Shown here piece by piece: positions 1 to 10,579 of a stretch of DNA of 64,000 nucleotides; the first letter of the stretch is position 1; every line of letters begins with the position of its first letter. The notes below the pieces were generated by a model. The model was given only the letters and a program-made list of their open reading frames with translations, had not been told where the DNA came from and searched no databases. The position numbers and the translations under genes were made by a program. The stretch covers positions 302,976-366,975 of the forward strand of contig NZ_BOLS01000001.1 of assembly GCF_016861785.1 (NCBI RefSeq), given 5' to 3'. The DNA comes from Lacticaseibacillus mingshuiensis. Lineage in GTDB: Bacteria > Bacillota > Bacilli > Lactobacillales > Lactobacillaceae.

Positions 1-618
1 GTCGCGGAGTTTGCGACCGCGTTTGACACCGCCTTAACGCAGCCTGAAAAACCGACCGGGGGTTTCGGTGGCTTTCTGCAGAAATTGGGCTTTGGCCATC
101 ATCAGGCGGCCCCGGAACCAGCCGCACCCGTCACCCCAGTCGCTGAGGCGTCAAACACTGCGCGTTCCTTCGACTATCTCTATCTCCCTGCGGACGGCCC
201 GGTAACGCCCCTTTCCGAGCTGGCCGCGGATTCCTTTAAGACCCTCGCTGGATTTGCCGTTCGCCCGGCCTCAAACAAAGTCTTCTCCCCTGTCGTCGGC
301 ACCGTGACCAGCATCGCCAACAAGCGCGAGGCCCTCACGATCAAAATGACGACCGGGATCGATGTCCTAGTACACATGGGCTTGGACACGGCTGCACTGG
401 GCGGCCGGCCGTTCAATGTCGTCGTCCAAGTCGGGGATGCCGTCGATCCAGACACGCTGCTTGCGACCATGGATCTGGTGAGCGTCCGCGGCAGTGCCCG
501 GGCGACCGATATTGTGGTTGCGGTGACAGAGGCCGATCAAGTGAAGTCCTTCGAGCCATTACTCACCAGCGGCACCCATCGGCACGGGGACGCTGGGGCA
601 TCACTCGATGCAAAATAA
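1..618 (+). CDS. PTS sugar permease, C-terminal EIIA (Glc-type) domain, 5'-truncated by window edge
   Basis: The reading frame is open from base 1, so this is the C-terminal end (205 visible residues) of a larger protein, most likely a fused EIIBCA permease of the glucose/beta-glucoside/trehalose superfamily. An Ala/Pro-rich linker (visible residues about 25-50) leads into an EIIA-Glc-like beta-sandwich: the opening LPADGPVTPLSEL, then SPVVGTV, then LVHMGLDT with the phosphorylatable His at codon 373-375. EIIA takes phosphate from HPr and passes it to EIIB during sugar uptake at the membrane. The second conserved His of the family, 15 residues before the active one, appears to be Glu here (KREAL), which is unusual. 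The sugar cannot be told because the EIIC and EIIB parts are missing. A strong hairpin terminator follows. The domain call is firm; the substrate is unknown. Confidence 0.88.
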   Translation, partial: VAEFATAFDTALTQPEKPTGGFGGFLQKLGFGHHQAAPEPAAPVTPVAEASNTARSFDYLYLPADGPVTPLSELAADSFKTLAGFAVRPASNKVFSPVVGTVTSIANKREALTIKMTTGIDVLVHMGLDTAALGGRPFNVVVQVGDAVDPDTLLATMDLVSVRGSARATDIVVAVTEADQVKSFEPLLTSGTHRHGDAGASLDAK

Positions 619-631
619 ACTTGCACCACGA

Positions 632-670
632 AAATAGCCACGCATTCCTTTTTCGAATGCGTGGCTATTT
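632..670. terminator. Bidirectional intrinsic terminator between convergent genes
   Basis: Perfect 16-bp stem (632-647 with 655-670) with a 7-base loop, and A/T runs at both ends. It sits between the stop codons of the PTS gene (plus) and the LacI-type regulator (minus), so it probably ends both transcripts. Confidence 0.8.
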
Positions 671-678
671 GTTTGCGC

Positions 679-1730
<1,052 letters not shown>

Positions 1731-1817
1731 AGCGTTTAGTTTCCATTATTTAGGAGATGTCACATGAGTTCCACAGTCCACGAAGAGACTTTTGGTAAAT
1801 TATTTTAGAAAATCATT

Positions 1818-1847
1818 TACACATTAGTAAACAAGGTGGTACACTCA
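1818..1847 (+). promoter_or_regulatory. Promoter with overlapping operator for the galactoside operon
   Basis: A -35-like TTTACA (1818-1823) and a -10 TACACT (1842-1847) are 18 bases apart. The -35 lies inside the dyad TTTAC-N6-GTAAA (1818-1833), where a bound LacI-type repressor would block RNA polymerase. Confidence 0.5.
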
Positions 1848-1856
1848 ATTTCGTAG

Positions 1857-1870
1857 AAAGCGGTTACAAT
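1857..1870 (+). promoter_or_regulatory. cre site (CcpA carbon catabolite repression)
   Basis: AGAAAGCGGTTACA matches the consensus TGWAANCGNTNWCA at every fixed position except the first. It lies directly downstream of the predicted -10, where CcpA binding represses. This fits a sugar-use operon. Confidence 0.65.
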
Positions 1871-1904
1871 TTTAGGGAGACACTTTGAAAGGTGGTCAAT
1901 TGTA

Positions 1905-3178
1905 ATGAGAAAGTCCGTTGTATTCGCGGCGATTGGGGCATTAGGCGTGCTCCTTGCTGCATGTGGTCCAGCCAGCAGTTCCTCTTCATCATCGTCCGCG
2001 GATTCCGATAGTGGCAAAGCAAAAACTTTGACAGTGTGGGCAGACGCAGACAAAGACAAGTCAAACGGTATCAAGGCGGCCGTCAAGACGTTTGAAAAGG
2101 ACAATAACGTCAAGATCAAGATCGTCGAAAAAGCTTACGCAAATCAGCTAGAAGACCTGCGGCTGGATGGCCCAGCCGGCACCGGTCCAGACGTCATCAC
2201 CATTCCTTCAGACCAAATCGGCTCTGCAACGACTGAAGGATTGCTCAAGGAGCTGACCGTGTCCGAGAGTGACCAAAGCAAATATACGGACTCAGCCATG
2301 CAGTCACAGATCGTGGACGGAAAAGTCTATGGCCTCCCACGAGCCGTCGAAACAACATTCATCTACTACAACAAGAAATTACTGAGCGACAGTGATGTGC
2401 CAAAGACAGCTGACGAATGGCTCGCCTTCTCCAAGAAGCAGGTCGCAGCTGGCAAATATGGTCTATTGGCGCATGGGACCAGTTGTACTACGCCGGTGGG
2501 ATTCTCAGTTCATATGGCGGTTATATCTTTGGCCAAGACAGCAATGGCAACTATAATGCCGACGATATTGGGCTGAACAATGCTGGCGCCGTCAAAGCGG
2601 CCACCTATGTGAAGAAGTGGTATGACGCAGGCGTCTTTCCAAAGGGTATCTTAGGTGACAACGGTATCAACACCTTGGACTCGCTTTTCACAGAAGGCAA
2701 AGCGGCCGCAGTTATCTCCGGTCCTTGGAACATGGATCCTTATAAGAAAGCCGGCATCGATTACGGGGTAGCGGAACTTCCTACTTTACCGAATGGCAAA
2801 CACATGAGCTCCTATATCGGCGTTAAGAGCTGGAACGTCTCTTCCTATTCTAAGAATGGCGACTTGGCTGAAAAGTTGATCAAATTCCTGTCCACAGAAG
2901 ACAATGCCGAAACGGCGTTCAAAGAGACCCAGGAAGTGCCAGCCCTCAAGTCGTTGGCCGAAAGTGATGCAGTCAAGGCAAATATTGGGGCTGAGGCCGT
3001 TGCCAAGCAGTCTCAATATGCAGAGTTGACCCCAACAATCTCCGCGATGAATCAAGTATGGGATCCAGCCAACAATGCCATGTCTGTGATCGCCACTGGC
3101 AAACAAGCACCAAAGGCAGCGTTGGACAGCGCCGTTAAGACGATCAAGAGCGCGATCAAGGCAAACTCGAACAAATAA
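1905..3178 (+). pseudogene. ABC transporter sugar-binding lipoprotein (MalE/GanS type), frameshifted
   Basis: The first frame starts with a lipoprotein signal (lipobox LLAAC followed by a Ser-rich spacer) and reads as an extracellular sugar-binding protein: LTVWAD, GPDVITIPSDQIG, GKVYGLPRAVETTFIYYNKKLL. It leaves frame near 2470 and stops at 2576. The rest of the family (WDQLYYAGGILSSYGGYIF, then AAVISGPWNMDPY, ending at 3178) continues in the -1 frame. One lost base in the run ggcgcatgg (about 2468-2474) explains both halves, and restoring it gives about 424 residues, normal for the family. The intact protein would hand galactosides to the two permeases downstream. Either a real 1-bp deletion or a sequencing error; the rest of the operon is intact. 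Confidence 0.85.
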
Positions 3179-3187
3179 TCAACACTT

Positions 3188-3214
3188 GGCCGGGCGGTTT
3201 TGGCCCGGCTTTTT
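3188..3214 (+). terminator. Intercistronic hairpin with T-tract (attenuating terminator)
   Basis: GCCGGGC (3189-3195) pairs with GCCCGGC (3203-3209) and is followed by five T. It sits between the binding-protein gene and the first permease gene. Such partial terminators are common here and would keep the binding protein more abundant than the membrane subunits. Confidence 0.65.
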
Positions 3215-3239
3215 CATTACTCAAAGCGAGGCGAAGAAC

Positions 3240-4523
3240 ATGGAACAAAAGGTTTCGATCAAAGGCCAGCGAAAACACGCAAAGACCGCCGCACTGCTCT
3301 CAATCATTCCGGGCGTCGGTCAATTGTATAATCGTCAAGTCATCAAAGGACTCTTTTTCCTGATCGTGACGGTATTGTATTTTTACGGCTTTTCTGGCTT
3401 GTTCAATATGGGCTTCTGGGGCCTGATCACCCTAGGCACAGAAGTTCCGCGCGATAACTCGGTCTTCCTGCTGGCAGAGGGCCTGATCGCCGTCCTGGTA
3501 TTGGCGATCGGTATCCTTTTCTACTATCTGAACATCCGAGACGCTTACAAAAATGGTGAACAACGGGATATGGGGCTGACAGTCCCTTCATTCAAGGCGA
3601 GTTTCAGCAATATGATTCACCGAGACTACCCCTACTTGATGGTCTCACCGGGTGTATTTCTTCTGATTTTCAGCGTGATTTTCCCCATTCTCTTCAGCTT
3701 CGCGCTGGCCTTCACGAACTACAACCTTTACCACATGGCCCCAGCCCATCTTGCGGATTGGGTTGGCTTCAAGACCTTCGCGGATATCTTCACCGTCGAT
3801 ATTTGGCGAAGCACCTTCTTCAGTGTCCTTGGTTGGACTGTGATCTGGACACTGGTAGCCTCAACACTTTCAATCGTTCTCGGCATCTTCTTCGCCGTTC
3901 TGGTTCATCAAAAGGATCTACGTTTCAAGAAATTTTGGCGAATCATCTTAGTCCTCCCTTGGGCAGTCCCAGGGTTTGTCACGATTCTTGTGTTCGCGGC
4001 GATGTTCAATGACAGTTTTGGGGCGATCAACACCTCGATCTTAAGTTTCTTTGGCATTAAGGCCATTCCGTGGCTGACCGAAGCAAACTGGACAAAGATT
4101 GCTCTACTGACAATTCAAGGCTGGCTGGGCTTTCCATACATCTTCGTTGTGACGACTGGCGTTTTGCAGTCGATTCCAGAAGACCTGTATGAGGCCGCCT
4201 TGATGGATGGCGCGAGTGCGTGGCAAAAATTCCGTAGTATCACCCTGCCCTTTATCCTTATGCAGATGACGCCGATCATCATTACCCAGTACACGTTCAA
4301 CTTTAACAACTTCAACATCATTTACCTGTTCAATGGCGGTGGTCCTGCAATGCCAAACTCAACCGCTGGGGGGACCGATATCTTAGTGTCCTGGATCTAT
4401 AAGTTGACGCTCAAATCTAATCAATACGCTTTGGCGGCGGCACTCACGATTTTACTATCGGTGTTCGTGATTGCGATCGCCCTATGGCAATTCCGCCGCT
4501 CGCATTCATTTAAGGAGGACTGA
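3240..4523 (+). CDS. ganP: ABC sugar transporter permease, MalF/GanP type
   Basis: 427 residues, several hydrophobic spans, and the permease EAA loop YEAALMDGASAWQKF near residue 325, where the shared ATPase docks. The N-terminal part (about residues 1-120) carries the extra segment GVGQLYNRQVIKGLFFLI typical of MalF/GanP-like proteins in Firmicutes. The start is ATG 3240 after a purine-rich GCGAGGCGAAGAA; longer in-frame starts lie inside the preceding hairpin and are unlikely. It pairs with the next gene as the heterodimeric membrane pore. No ATPase gene is present, so a multitask ATPase of the MsmX/MalK kind elsewhere must power it. The symbol follows the match to gan operons, not a proven substrate. 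Confidence 0.88.
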   Translation: MEQKVSIKGQRKHAKTAALLSIIPGVGQLYNRQVIKGLFFLIVTVLYFYGFSGLFNMGFWGLITLGTEVPRDNSVFLLAEGLIAVLVLAIGILFYYLNIRDAYKNGEQRDMGLTVPSFKASFSNMIHRDYPYLMVSPGVFLLIFSVIFPILFSFALAFTNYNLYHMAPAHLADWVGFKTFADIFTVDIWRSTFFSVLGWTVIWTLVASTLSIVLGIFFAVLVHQKDLRFKKFWRIILVLPWAVPGFVTILVFAAMFNDSFGAINTSILSFFGIKAIPWLTEANWTKIALLTIQGWLGFPYIFVVTTGVLQSIPEDLYEAALMDGASAWQKFRSITLPFILMQMTPIIITQYTFNFNNFNIIYLFNGGGPAMPNSTAGGTDILVSWIYKLTLKSNQYALAAALTILLSVFVIAIALWQFRRSHSFKED

Positions 4524-4528
4524 TCACG

Positions 4529-5383
4529 ATGAAAGAACACAGTATGCATCGCAACAAAGTGATCCGTCTTGGTATCACGTATTTCATCTTGATTCTCATG
4601 ACACTCATAGTGCTGTATCCACTTGCTTGGACAGTTGGTGCCAGTTTCAATCCTGGGAATAGTCTCGTCAGCACCACACTGATTCCAAAAAATCCAACGT
4701 TTGCTCATTACATTGCGCTGACCCAAACAACAGCGACCTTCCACTACTTCTCTTGGTTCTGGAATTCAATCAAGATCAGCATTGCGACGATGGTGTTGTC
4801 AGTCATTTTCGTTTCAATGACTGCCTATGCATTTTCACGCTTCCACTTTGTCGGGAGAAAAAATGGGCTGACCATGTTCTTATTGCTGCAGATGATTCCG
4901 CAATTTTCTGCGCTCATCGCAATCTTCGTGCTGGCCCAGATGTTAGGCCTGGTAAACTCCCACCTGCTTTTAATTCTGATCTATACGGGTGGTCAAATCC
5001 CAATGAGTACGTATCTCATGAAGGGATACTTCGATTCAATTCCACAAGATCTGGATGAAAGCGCCCGGATCGATGGTGCGTCGAATACCCGCATCTTCCT
5101 GCAGATATTGATGCCACTTGCTCGACCGATGGTGGCAGTCGTTGCAATGAACGGGTTTACTGGTCCACTTGGGGATTTCGCCATTTCCAGTGTCATTCTT
5201 CGCGACCCCAAGGCATATACGTTGCCGATTGGTCTTTATAATCTGATCACCGAGAAAATGGGCGCAAGTTACACCACATTTGCGGCAGGCGCGATCCTGA
5301 TCTCAGTTCCAGTGGCAATCGTCTTCTTGATGCTCCAACGCAACTTTGTGACCGGCTTGACTGAAGGAGGAACAAAAGGTTGA
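4529..5383 (+). CDS. ganQ: ABC sugar transporter permease, MalG/GanQ type
   Basis: 284 residues, six hydrophobic spans and the EAA loop DESARIDGASNTRIF near residue 185. AAGGAGG precedes the start closely, and the gene lies 5 bp after ganP; its own stop overlaps the start of the beta-galactosidase gene, so the operon is translationally tight. With GanP it forms the inner-membrane channel for oligosaccharide import. Family assignment is firm; the galactoside substrate is inferred from the GH42 enzyme encoded next. Confidence 0.9.
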   Translation: MKEHSMHRNKVIRLGITYFILILMTLIVLYPLAWTVGASFNPGNSLVSTTLIPKNPTFAHYIALTQTTATFHYFSWFWNSIKISIATMVLSVIFVSMTAYAFSRFHFVGRKNGLTMFLLLQMIPQFSALIAIFVLAQMLGLVNSHLLLILIYTGGQIPMSTYLMKGYFDSIPQDLDESARIDGASNTRIFLQILMPLARPMVAVVAMNGFTGPLGDFAISSVILRDPKAYTLPIGLYNLITEKMGASYTTFAAGAILISVPVAIVFLMLQRNFVTGLTEGGTKG

Positions 5384-7428
5384 CCCAATCCAAACTACTC
5401 AATGTGGATCACCTGCTTCACGGCGGTGATTATAACCCCGACCAGTGGCTGAATTATCCGGAGATCTTGACGCGTGATATCAAGATGATGAAAGAAGCCA
5501 ATATCAACACGGTTTCTCTGGGCATCTTCGCTTGGTCCGCTTTGGAGCCTACAGAAGGCAATTATCAATTCGACTGGCTGGATGAGGCCTTCGACCGCAT
5601 CGAAGCAATTCACGGTAATGTGATATTGGCAACGCCAAGTGGTGCCAAACCGGCCTGGCTCGCGAAAAAATATCCAGAAGTCCTCCGCACAAACGAATAC
5701 GACCAAAAACTGCATTACGGTGAACGGCATAATCATTGCTTCACCAGTCCGCGCTATCGTGAGGCCGTGCAACGGCTAGACAAGAAATTGGCAGAACGCT
5801 ACGGCCAGCGAAAGAGTCTGATTCTGTGGCACATTTCAAACGAACTCGGTGGCGAATGTCACTGTGATCTCTGCCAATCCGCGTTCCGTCAGTGGCTGCG
5901 CACACGGTATCAGACACTTGATGCTTTAAATAATGCGTGGTACACCAGCTTTTGGAGTCACCACTTTGACGCCTGGGATGAGATTCATTCGCCCAGCCCT
6001 CTTGGTGACACGACATTATCCGGCCTCAACGCAGACTGGCGCCGTTTTGTCACCGCGCAAACGATCGACTTTTTTGAAGGCGAAAAGACTGCGATTCGAG
6101 CTGCCTCCCCCACAGTCCCAATTACGACTAACTTCATGGCAGACGGCCCTGATCTGATGCCATTTCATGGGTTGGATTACGCCGAGTTTGCCAAGCATGT
6201 GGATATTGTCAGCTGGGACTGCTACCCGCAATGGGCAGATCCGGCCGTAAGCGATGCGCAACTTGGCGCAAAGATCGGCATGATCAACGATTACTTCCGT
6301 GGTCTGAAGCAGCAAAATTTTTTGATCATGGAATCGACCCCTTCGTTAGTCAACTGGCATCCGGTCAATCGCGCGAAACGCCCTGGTCAACATTTTCTCT
6401 CTTCCATGCAGCTGCTCGCCCATGGCAGCGATAGCGTCCTCTATTTTCAAATACGTCAATCGCGTGGCGCAGCTGAAAAATTTCATGGCGCCGTGATTGC
6501 ACAGGACGGCAGCAACAATAATCGCGTCTTTACAGAAGTGAGTGCGGTTGGTGATGCGCTCACGAAACTGACTGGTCTAATTGGTGTGAACAGGCCACGG
6601 GCCAAGGTCGCCCTACTTTACGACCAGCAAAATCAGTGGAATCTAGATGATACCCAGGCTTATTCTCAACAAAGCAAACAATACTGGCAGACACTGCAAA
6701 AGCACTACACCTATTTCTGGCAACACGACATCCCAGTTGACATCCTCCCGCCTGACGCTGACCTAAGCACCTATCTGTTGGTCATCGACCTGATGCACTA
6801 CTCGCTCCCGATCGAGCAAAAGACCAAGCTCGAAGCTTATGTTCAAGACGGTGGCACATTGATTGGAAGCTACCTTTCTGGTCTGACCGATGAGACCGAT
6901 CTGGCTTATCTGGGCGACTCCCCTTTGGCAAAGCTGTATGGAATTCAGCGCAATGAGATCGATACGCTCTATCCGCAGCAACAAAATAGTCTTCGTTTTG
7001 AGACGCGTACTTACCCCGTGCACGACTATGCAGAAGTTGTGAGACCAACTACGGCTGAGTCGATTGCTTCTTTTGAACAGGACTTCTATGCTGGACATCC
7101 AGCACTGACTGTTAACAAGTTCGGAGAAGGACACGCCTATTATCTTGCAGGCCGCAGCACAAGCGACTTTCTCGAGGCGTTCTACCCCCCTCTTCTCAAC
7201 AAACTCAAAATCAGTGGGTCGCAGGTCATTTCACCCCTACTAACTGTCTCCGTTCAGACACGGGACAGCTCAGAGGGCCCAGTTTCGTTCATCATGAATT
7301 TTTCTGCAGCGCCAGTCGACATCGATCTCCTGCAGGCTGGGGTGGACCTATTGACTGGGCATCAACTGACTGCCGGCAAACAACAGCTAGCTGGGTACGG
7401 CGTGATCATTTTACAATGCGTCTTTTGA
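5380..7428 (+). CDS. ganA: Beta-galactosidase, glycoside hydrolase family 42
   Basis: 682 residues, the usual GH42 length. It opens with HLLHGGDYNPDQW and contains LWHISNELGGECHCDLC, with the catalytic acid/base Glu in SNELGG and Cys residues of the family's metal cluster. The nucleophile Glu is in FLIMESTPSLVNW. A trimerisation/Rossmann-like middle domain and a C-terminal beta domain follow. Translation starts at TTG 5380 after GGAGG (the ATG-less start overlaps the ganQ stop by 4 bp). There is no signal peptide, so it is cytoplasmic and would cleave beta-galactosides or galactan-derived oligosaccharides brought in by the ABC importer. No endo-galactanase gene is beside it, so short substrates are likely. 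Confidence 0.93.
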   Translation: MTQSKLLNVDHLLHGGDYNPDQWLNYPEILTRDIKMMKEANINTVSLGIFAWSALEPTEGNYQFDWLDEAFDRIEAIHGNVILATPSGAKPAWLAKKYPEVLRTNEYDQKLHYGERHNHCFTSPRYREAVQRLDKKLAERYGQRKSLILWHISNELGGECHCDLCQSAFRQWLRTRYQTLDALNNAWYTSFWSHHFDAWDEIHSPSPLGDTTLSGLNADWRRFVTAQTIDFFEGEKTAIRAASPTVPITTNFMADGPDLMPFHGLDYAEFAKHVDIVSWDCYPQWADPAVSDAQLGAKIGMINDYFRGLKQQNFLIMESTPSLVNWHPVNRAKRPGQHFLSSMQLLAHGSDSVLYFQIRQSRGAAEKFHGAVIAQDGSNNNRVFTEVSAVGDALTKLTGLIGVNRPRAKVALLYDQQNQWNLDDTQAYSQQSKQYWQTLQKHYTYFWQHDIPVDILPPDADLSTYLLVIDLMHYSLPIEQKTKLEAYVQDGGTLIGSYLSGLTDETDLAYLGDSPLAKLYGIQRNEIDTLYPQQQNSLRFETRTYPVHDYAEVVRPTTAESIASFEQDFYAGHPALTVNKFGEGHAYYLAGRSTSDFLEAFYPPLLNKLKISGSQVISPLLTVSVQTRDSSEGPVSFIMNFSAAPVDIDLLQAGVDLLTGHQLTAGKQQLAGYGVIILQCVF

Positions 7429-7489
7429 TGACTCATCCTGCTTCGTATAACGTTGAACGCTTATCGTGTTTCTCTTAAAGAATTCGGAA

Positions 7490-7601
7490 GTGGGACAAAT
7501 GTCGCTTTTGGGCCCGACAGGTAAATGTTCCAAGCGCCAGGTCCGAACTTTGGACCGGGTGATTGGGACCTTAGCTGCTCGGACCCAGACATTTGGCCCA
7601 C
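7490..7601. repeat. Multi-hairpin intergenic element A
   Basis: Outer arms 7490-7503 and 7588-7601 pair over 14 positions with one mismatch (GTGGG.CAAATGTC). They enclose smaller dyads, such as GGTCC/GGACC at 7540-7556 and GGG/CCC arms around 'ttagctgctcgga'. No ORF with a ribosome site is present. The motif 'tagctgctc-gacc' recurs in the element at 19.5 kb, which suggests a dispersed repeat family. It lies between the ganA stop and a strong terminator. Confidence 0.4.
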
Positions 7602-7631
7602 GACACTGCTGTAACATTAGTGCACTATACA

Positions 7632-7672
7632 GGAACTGGGACAAAACAAGAGTTTTGTCCCAGTTCCTTTTT
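7632..7672 (+). terminator. Strong intrinsic terminator after the galactoside operon
   Basis: Perfect 16-bp stem (7632-7647 with 7652-7667) and a 4-base loop followed by TTTTTA. The stem contains GGGACAAAA, and the same word starts element A upstream (7491), so this may also be a copy of a dispersed palindromic repeat. Confidence 0.8.
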
Positions 7673-7790
7673 ATGGAGCCAAAACGTCATCACTAATCGG
7701 CTGTTGGTCGCACTCAGACGCGATCAAAAAGATGGCTGTTCATCGTAAGTCGGGCAATCAGCGTATGTCCGGCGCACAGACATAACGTCA

Positions 7791-7831
7791 CAAAAAGACC
7801 CCACGCAATGAGACTTCTTTGCGTAGGGTCT
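7791..7831 (-). terminator. Intrinsic terminator of the glutamine transporter operon
   Basis: On the minus strand, AGACCCTACGCAA pairs with TTGCGTGGGGTCT and is followed by five T (7792-7796 on plus are A). It lies 49 bp beyond the glnQ stop. Confidence 0.8.
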
Positions 7832-7879
7832 AAATTGTCGTTCATCAAACCATTTCTGTGCATGCCGGACAACTGTGCG

Positions 7880-8623
7880 TTACTGTGCGAGCACCTTGCT
7901 AAGGAAGTCCTTGGTCCGTTCCTCTTTCGGTGCGGAGAAGATCTGCTCCGGGGTCCCTTTTTCGGCGATCACGCCTTGGTCCATGAACCAGACCTGATCG
8001 GCGACTTCGTGGGCAAAGCCCATTTCGTGGGTGACCACGATCATCGTCATGCCGGACTTCGCGAGGTCTTGCATGACCTTCAGCACTTCGCCGACCATTT
8101 CTGGATCCAAGGCGGAGGTCGGCTCGTCGAACAGCATCACATCCGGGGACATGGCCAGCGCGCGGGCGATGGCGACACGTTGCATTTGCCCACCGGACAA
8201 GCTGGCTGGATAAGCCTCGGCTTTGTCTTCGAGGCCGACCTGCTTGAGTAGCGCAAGCGCCTGCGCAGTGGCCTCGGCGTCGGTCGCATTTTTCACCTTC
8301 ATCGGCGCGAGCTTGATGTTCTCAAGTACGGTCATGTTGGGAAAAAGGTTGAACTGCTGGAACACCATGCCCATTTTTTCTCGAACCTGGTCGAGCTCTT
8401 TTTCAGACAGGCCGGTGATGTCGGTGCCTTCAAAAGCGATCTTGCCGCTTGTCGGCTTGTTCAAGAGGTTGAGGCTGCGCAAGAAGGTGGACTTGCCGCC
8501 GCCGGACGCCCCGATCACAACAATGACATCGCCCTGGTTGATGGTTTCGGAAATATCATTCAAAACGGTGTTGTCACCGAATTTTTTGACCAAGTGGTCG
8601 ATTTCAATGAGTGGCTTCGTCAT
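7880..8623 (-). CDS. glnQ: Polar amino acid (glutamine-type) ABC transporter ATPase
   Basis: 247 residues. Walker A is GASGGGKST (about residues 37-45), the Q-loop is QQFNLFP, the signature LSGGQ and Walker [13 protein letters not shown], followed by the switch His in [14 protein letters not shown]. All are intact. The start overlaps the end of the preceding permease gene by 20 bp, so the two form one operon. It powers uptake of a polar amino acid, most likely glutamine or glutamate, at the inner face of the membrane. The exact substrate cannot be read from the ATPase. Confidence 0.93.
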   Translation of the reverse strand: MTKPLIEIDHLVKKFGDNTVLNDISETINQGDVIVVIGASGGGKSTFLRSLNLLNKPTSGKIAFEGTDITGLSEKELDQVREKMGMVFQQFNLFPNMTVLENIKLAPMKVKNATDAEATAQALALLKQVGLEDKAEAYPASLSGGQMQRVAIARALAMSPDVMLFDEPTSALDPEMVGEVLKVMQDLAKSGMTMIVVTHEMGFAHEVADQVWFMDQGVIAEKGTPEQIFSAPKEERTKDFLSKVLAQ

Positions 8624-10076
8624 GCTTCATCCTCTTTTCAAAGTAACCTAAGATCTTCGACAGGCCGAATGTCAGGACAAAGTAGATGACCATGGCGACG
8701 ATGATCGGCTGCACGCCTTTGTAAGTCGCGGTCTGCACCACTTTGAGCTGATAGATCAGGTCCGTGACCCCGATGATGGAAGCAATGGAGCTTTCCTTGA
8801 TCAGGGAAATAAATTCATTGCCAAGCGCTGGCCAGATGTTCTTGAGGGCCTGCGGGAAAACGACACTCTGCATCGTTTGCTTTTGGGAAAGGCCCAATGA
8901 ACGTGCGGCTTCGGTCTGGCCAACTGGAATGCTTTCGATCCCGGACCGGATGATCTCGGCCACATACGCACCGGAGTTCAGCGCAACGGCGATGATACCA
9001 GCAAGCAGCGCCGGAATATCAAGGAAGATGCCGAGGCCGAAGTAGACGAACATCACTTGAATCATCAGAGGCGTGCCACGAACGAATTCGATGTAGGCCA
9101 CAGCCAAGGCGTGAAGCAGCTTGTTTTTGCCAAGCCGCATCAGCGCCAGCAAAGTCCCCAAGATCACGCCGATGACAACGGAGATCGCGGTGATCAAGAG
9201 CGTGTAGCCGATCCCTTTGGCAAAATACTTCCAGTAATGGATCATCGAGGTGTCGGTGGTATTCGTGGTCATTTTGTCGGCAGCTTCGGTCATGTACTGC
9301 TTGATCAGCCCCTGCTTCTTGATCTTGTCGATCGACTTGTTCGCCGCAGCGACCAGCGTTGTGGCCCCTTTGGCAAAGCCGATCGCCTGACCGTTTTCAG
9401 AAGGATCCAGGGTGAACTTGCCGTTGATCAGCGCGAGGTCTGGATCATGCTGGACATACGTCAGCGCAACAGGCTCTTCGGCAACGATGCCTTCGACCTT
9501 ATGCGACTTGAGCGCCAGCACCAGGTCCGTGTACTTCGCCAGGCCAAGCTGCGGCGAGGAGCTCATTTGCTCCTTGGCGAGGTCCGCCTGCAAGGAACCG
9601 GTCTGAACACCGATCTTTTTGCCGACGAAGCTGTCCTTGTCCTTGTAGAGCTTGGCATCCGCCTTATTGACGATAATGCTTTGCTCCGCGGTGTAGTAGA
9701 GCTCGGAAAAATCAACACTCTGCTTCCGCTCTCTGGTCGGGGTCATCGCGGAAATGACCATGTCGACCTTGCCTGTCTGCAGGCCGACCAGCAGTGAGTC
9801 GAAGTCCATGGACTTGATCTGGAGCTTGACGCCCATGTCTTTGGCGATCTGCTTGGCGATCGAGATATCGATCCCAACCGTTGTATTTTTGCCGCCATCA
9901 TTCACCAAAAATTCATAAGGTGGATAATCCGGGCTCGTGCCCATGACAAGCACGCCCTTGTCTTTCACTTTTTGCAGGCTGTCGTCAGCCGCTTGTACGT
10001 GATTGATGCCGCTAAAGCCCAGGAAACTGAGCAATACGAGCAGTGCGGTCAACCACCGCATCCATTTTTTCTTCAT
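8604..10076 (-). CDS. glnP: Fused amino acid-binding protein and ABC permease (GlnH-GlnP type)
   Basis: 490 residues in two parts. A signal peptide ([19 protein letters not shown]) leads into a family 3 solute-binding domain (about residues 35-260; [32 protein letters not shown]). Then comes a permease domain with hydrophobic spans (about 275-480) and an EAA-like loop around [16 protein letters not shown]. This single-chain arrangement is usual in lactobacilli. The start at 10076 puts the signal peptide at the N-terminus; the upstream in-frame 10151 would add a non-signal tail. A good promoter lies upstream at 10123-10151. It works with GlnQ. Confidence 0.92.
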   Translation of the reverse strand: MKKKWMRWLTALLVLLSFLGFSGINHVQAADDSLQKVKDKGVLVMGTSPDYPPYEFLVNDGGKNTTVGIDISIAKQIAKDMGVKLQIKSMDFDSLLVGLQTGKVDMVISAMTPTRERKQSVDFSELYYTAEQSIIVNKADAKLYKDKDSFVGKKIGVQTGSLQADLAKEQMSSSPQLGLAKYTDLVLALKSHKVEGIVAEEPVALTYVQHDPDLALINGKFTLDPSENGQAIGFAKGATTLVAAANKSIDKIKKQGLIKQYMTEAADKMTTNTTDTSMIHYWKYFAKGIGYTLLITAISVVIGVILGTLLALMRLGKNKLLHALAVAYIEFVRGTPLMIQVMFVYFGLGIFLDIPALLAGIIAVALNSGAYVAEIIRSGIESIPVGQTEAARSLGLSQKQTMQSVVFPQALKNIWPALGNEFISLIKESSIASIIGVTDLIYQLKVVQTATYKGVQPIIVAMVIYFVLTFGLSKILGYFEKRMKHDEATH

Positions 10077-10122
10077 TCTAATGCCCCCATCCGCCATGCA
10101 CCGGCGAAGTTCTATGAGGCAT

Positions 10123-10151
10123 ACTATACACACGGAAAAATAAATATGCAA
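10123..10151 (-). promoter_or_regulatory. Promoter of the glnPQ operon
   Basis: On the minus strand, TTGCAT (10146-10151), a 17-base spacer and TATAGT (10123-10128), about 50 bp upstream of the glnP start. Confidence 0.65.
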
Positions 10152-10271
10152 CGGTTATTCGCAAAGTTTTGACATTTTATGCACAAAAAATTCGTCAGCG
10201 GCGACTTATCGCTGGTATCACGGCATTCGTAAAATTCGAAAAATATTCAAATATTCACGTTGATGCGTTTT

Positions 10272-10300
10272 TTGCCTCACATCGGCAGGCGTGCTATACT
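10272..10300 (+). promoter_or_regulatory. Promoter of the 71-residue protein gene
   Basis: TTGCCT (10272-10277), a 17-base spacer and TATACT (10295-10300), 34 bp upstream of the ATG. It is divergent from the glnPQ promoter. Confidence 0.5.
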
Positions 10301-10334
10301 AACGCCAACAAGCCTAACGAAAAGGAGCACCGCC

Positions 10335-10550
10335 ATGGGACTGACACGTGAAAATAAAACTGATTGGGGCAACTTGTTCGATAAGTTCGCCACCATGCCG
10401 GATGTTGCGACTGGCGCCGATCCAAAAAAGCAAGCCGAGCTGGCCGCCAAAGCCAAGGCGTTGAAGGCTGTGGCCGATGCGGATAACGCGGCGCAACAAC
10501 CGACGCCGACCGACCCTGCAGACCAGTCAACCGACGAAAACAAAAACTAA
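10335..10550 (+). CDS. Small conserved-looking hypothetical protein (71 aa)
   Basis: Starts MGLTRENKTDWGNLFDKF after an excellent AAAGGAG eight bases upstream, with its own promoter and downstream hairpin, so it is a real single-gene unit. The N-terminal 25 residues look folded (WGNLFDKFATMPDV). The rest is an Ala/Lys helix and an acidic, Pro/Gln-rich tail. No signal peptide or membrane span. It resembles the small soluble proteins of unknown role found across lactobacilli, but I cannot assign a function. Confidence 0.7.
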   Translation: MGLTRENKTDWGNLFDKFATMPDVATGADPKKQAELAAKAKALKAVADADNAAQQPTPTDPADQSTDENKN

Positions 10551-10579
10551 GCCACGCGATTCTGATCGCCGCAAGCACA

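Noticed and set aside
5380..5383. Missing ATG for the beta-galactosidase as a sign of truncation
   Set aside because: TTG with GGAGG at good spacing gives exactly the family N-terminus.
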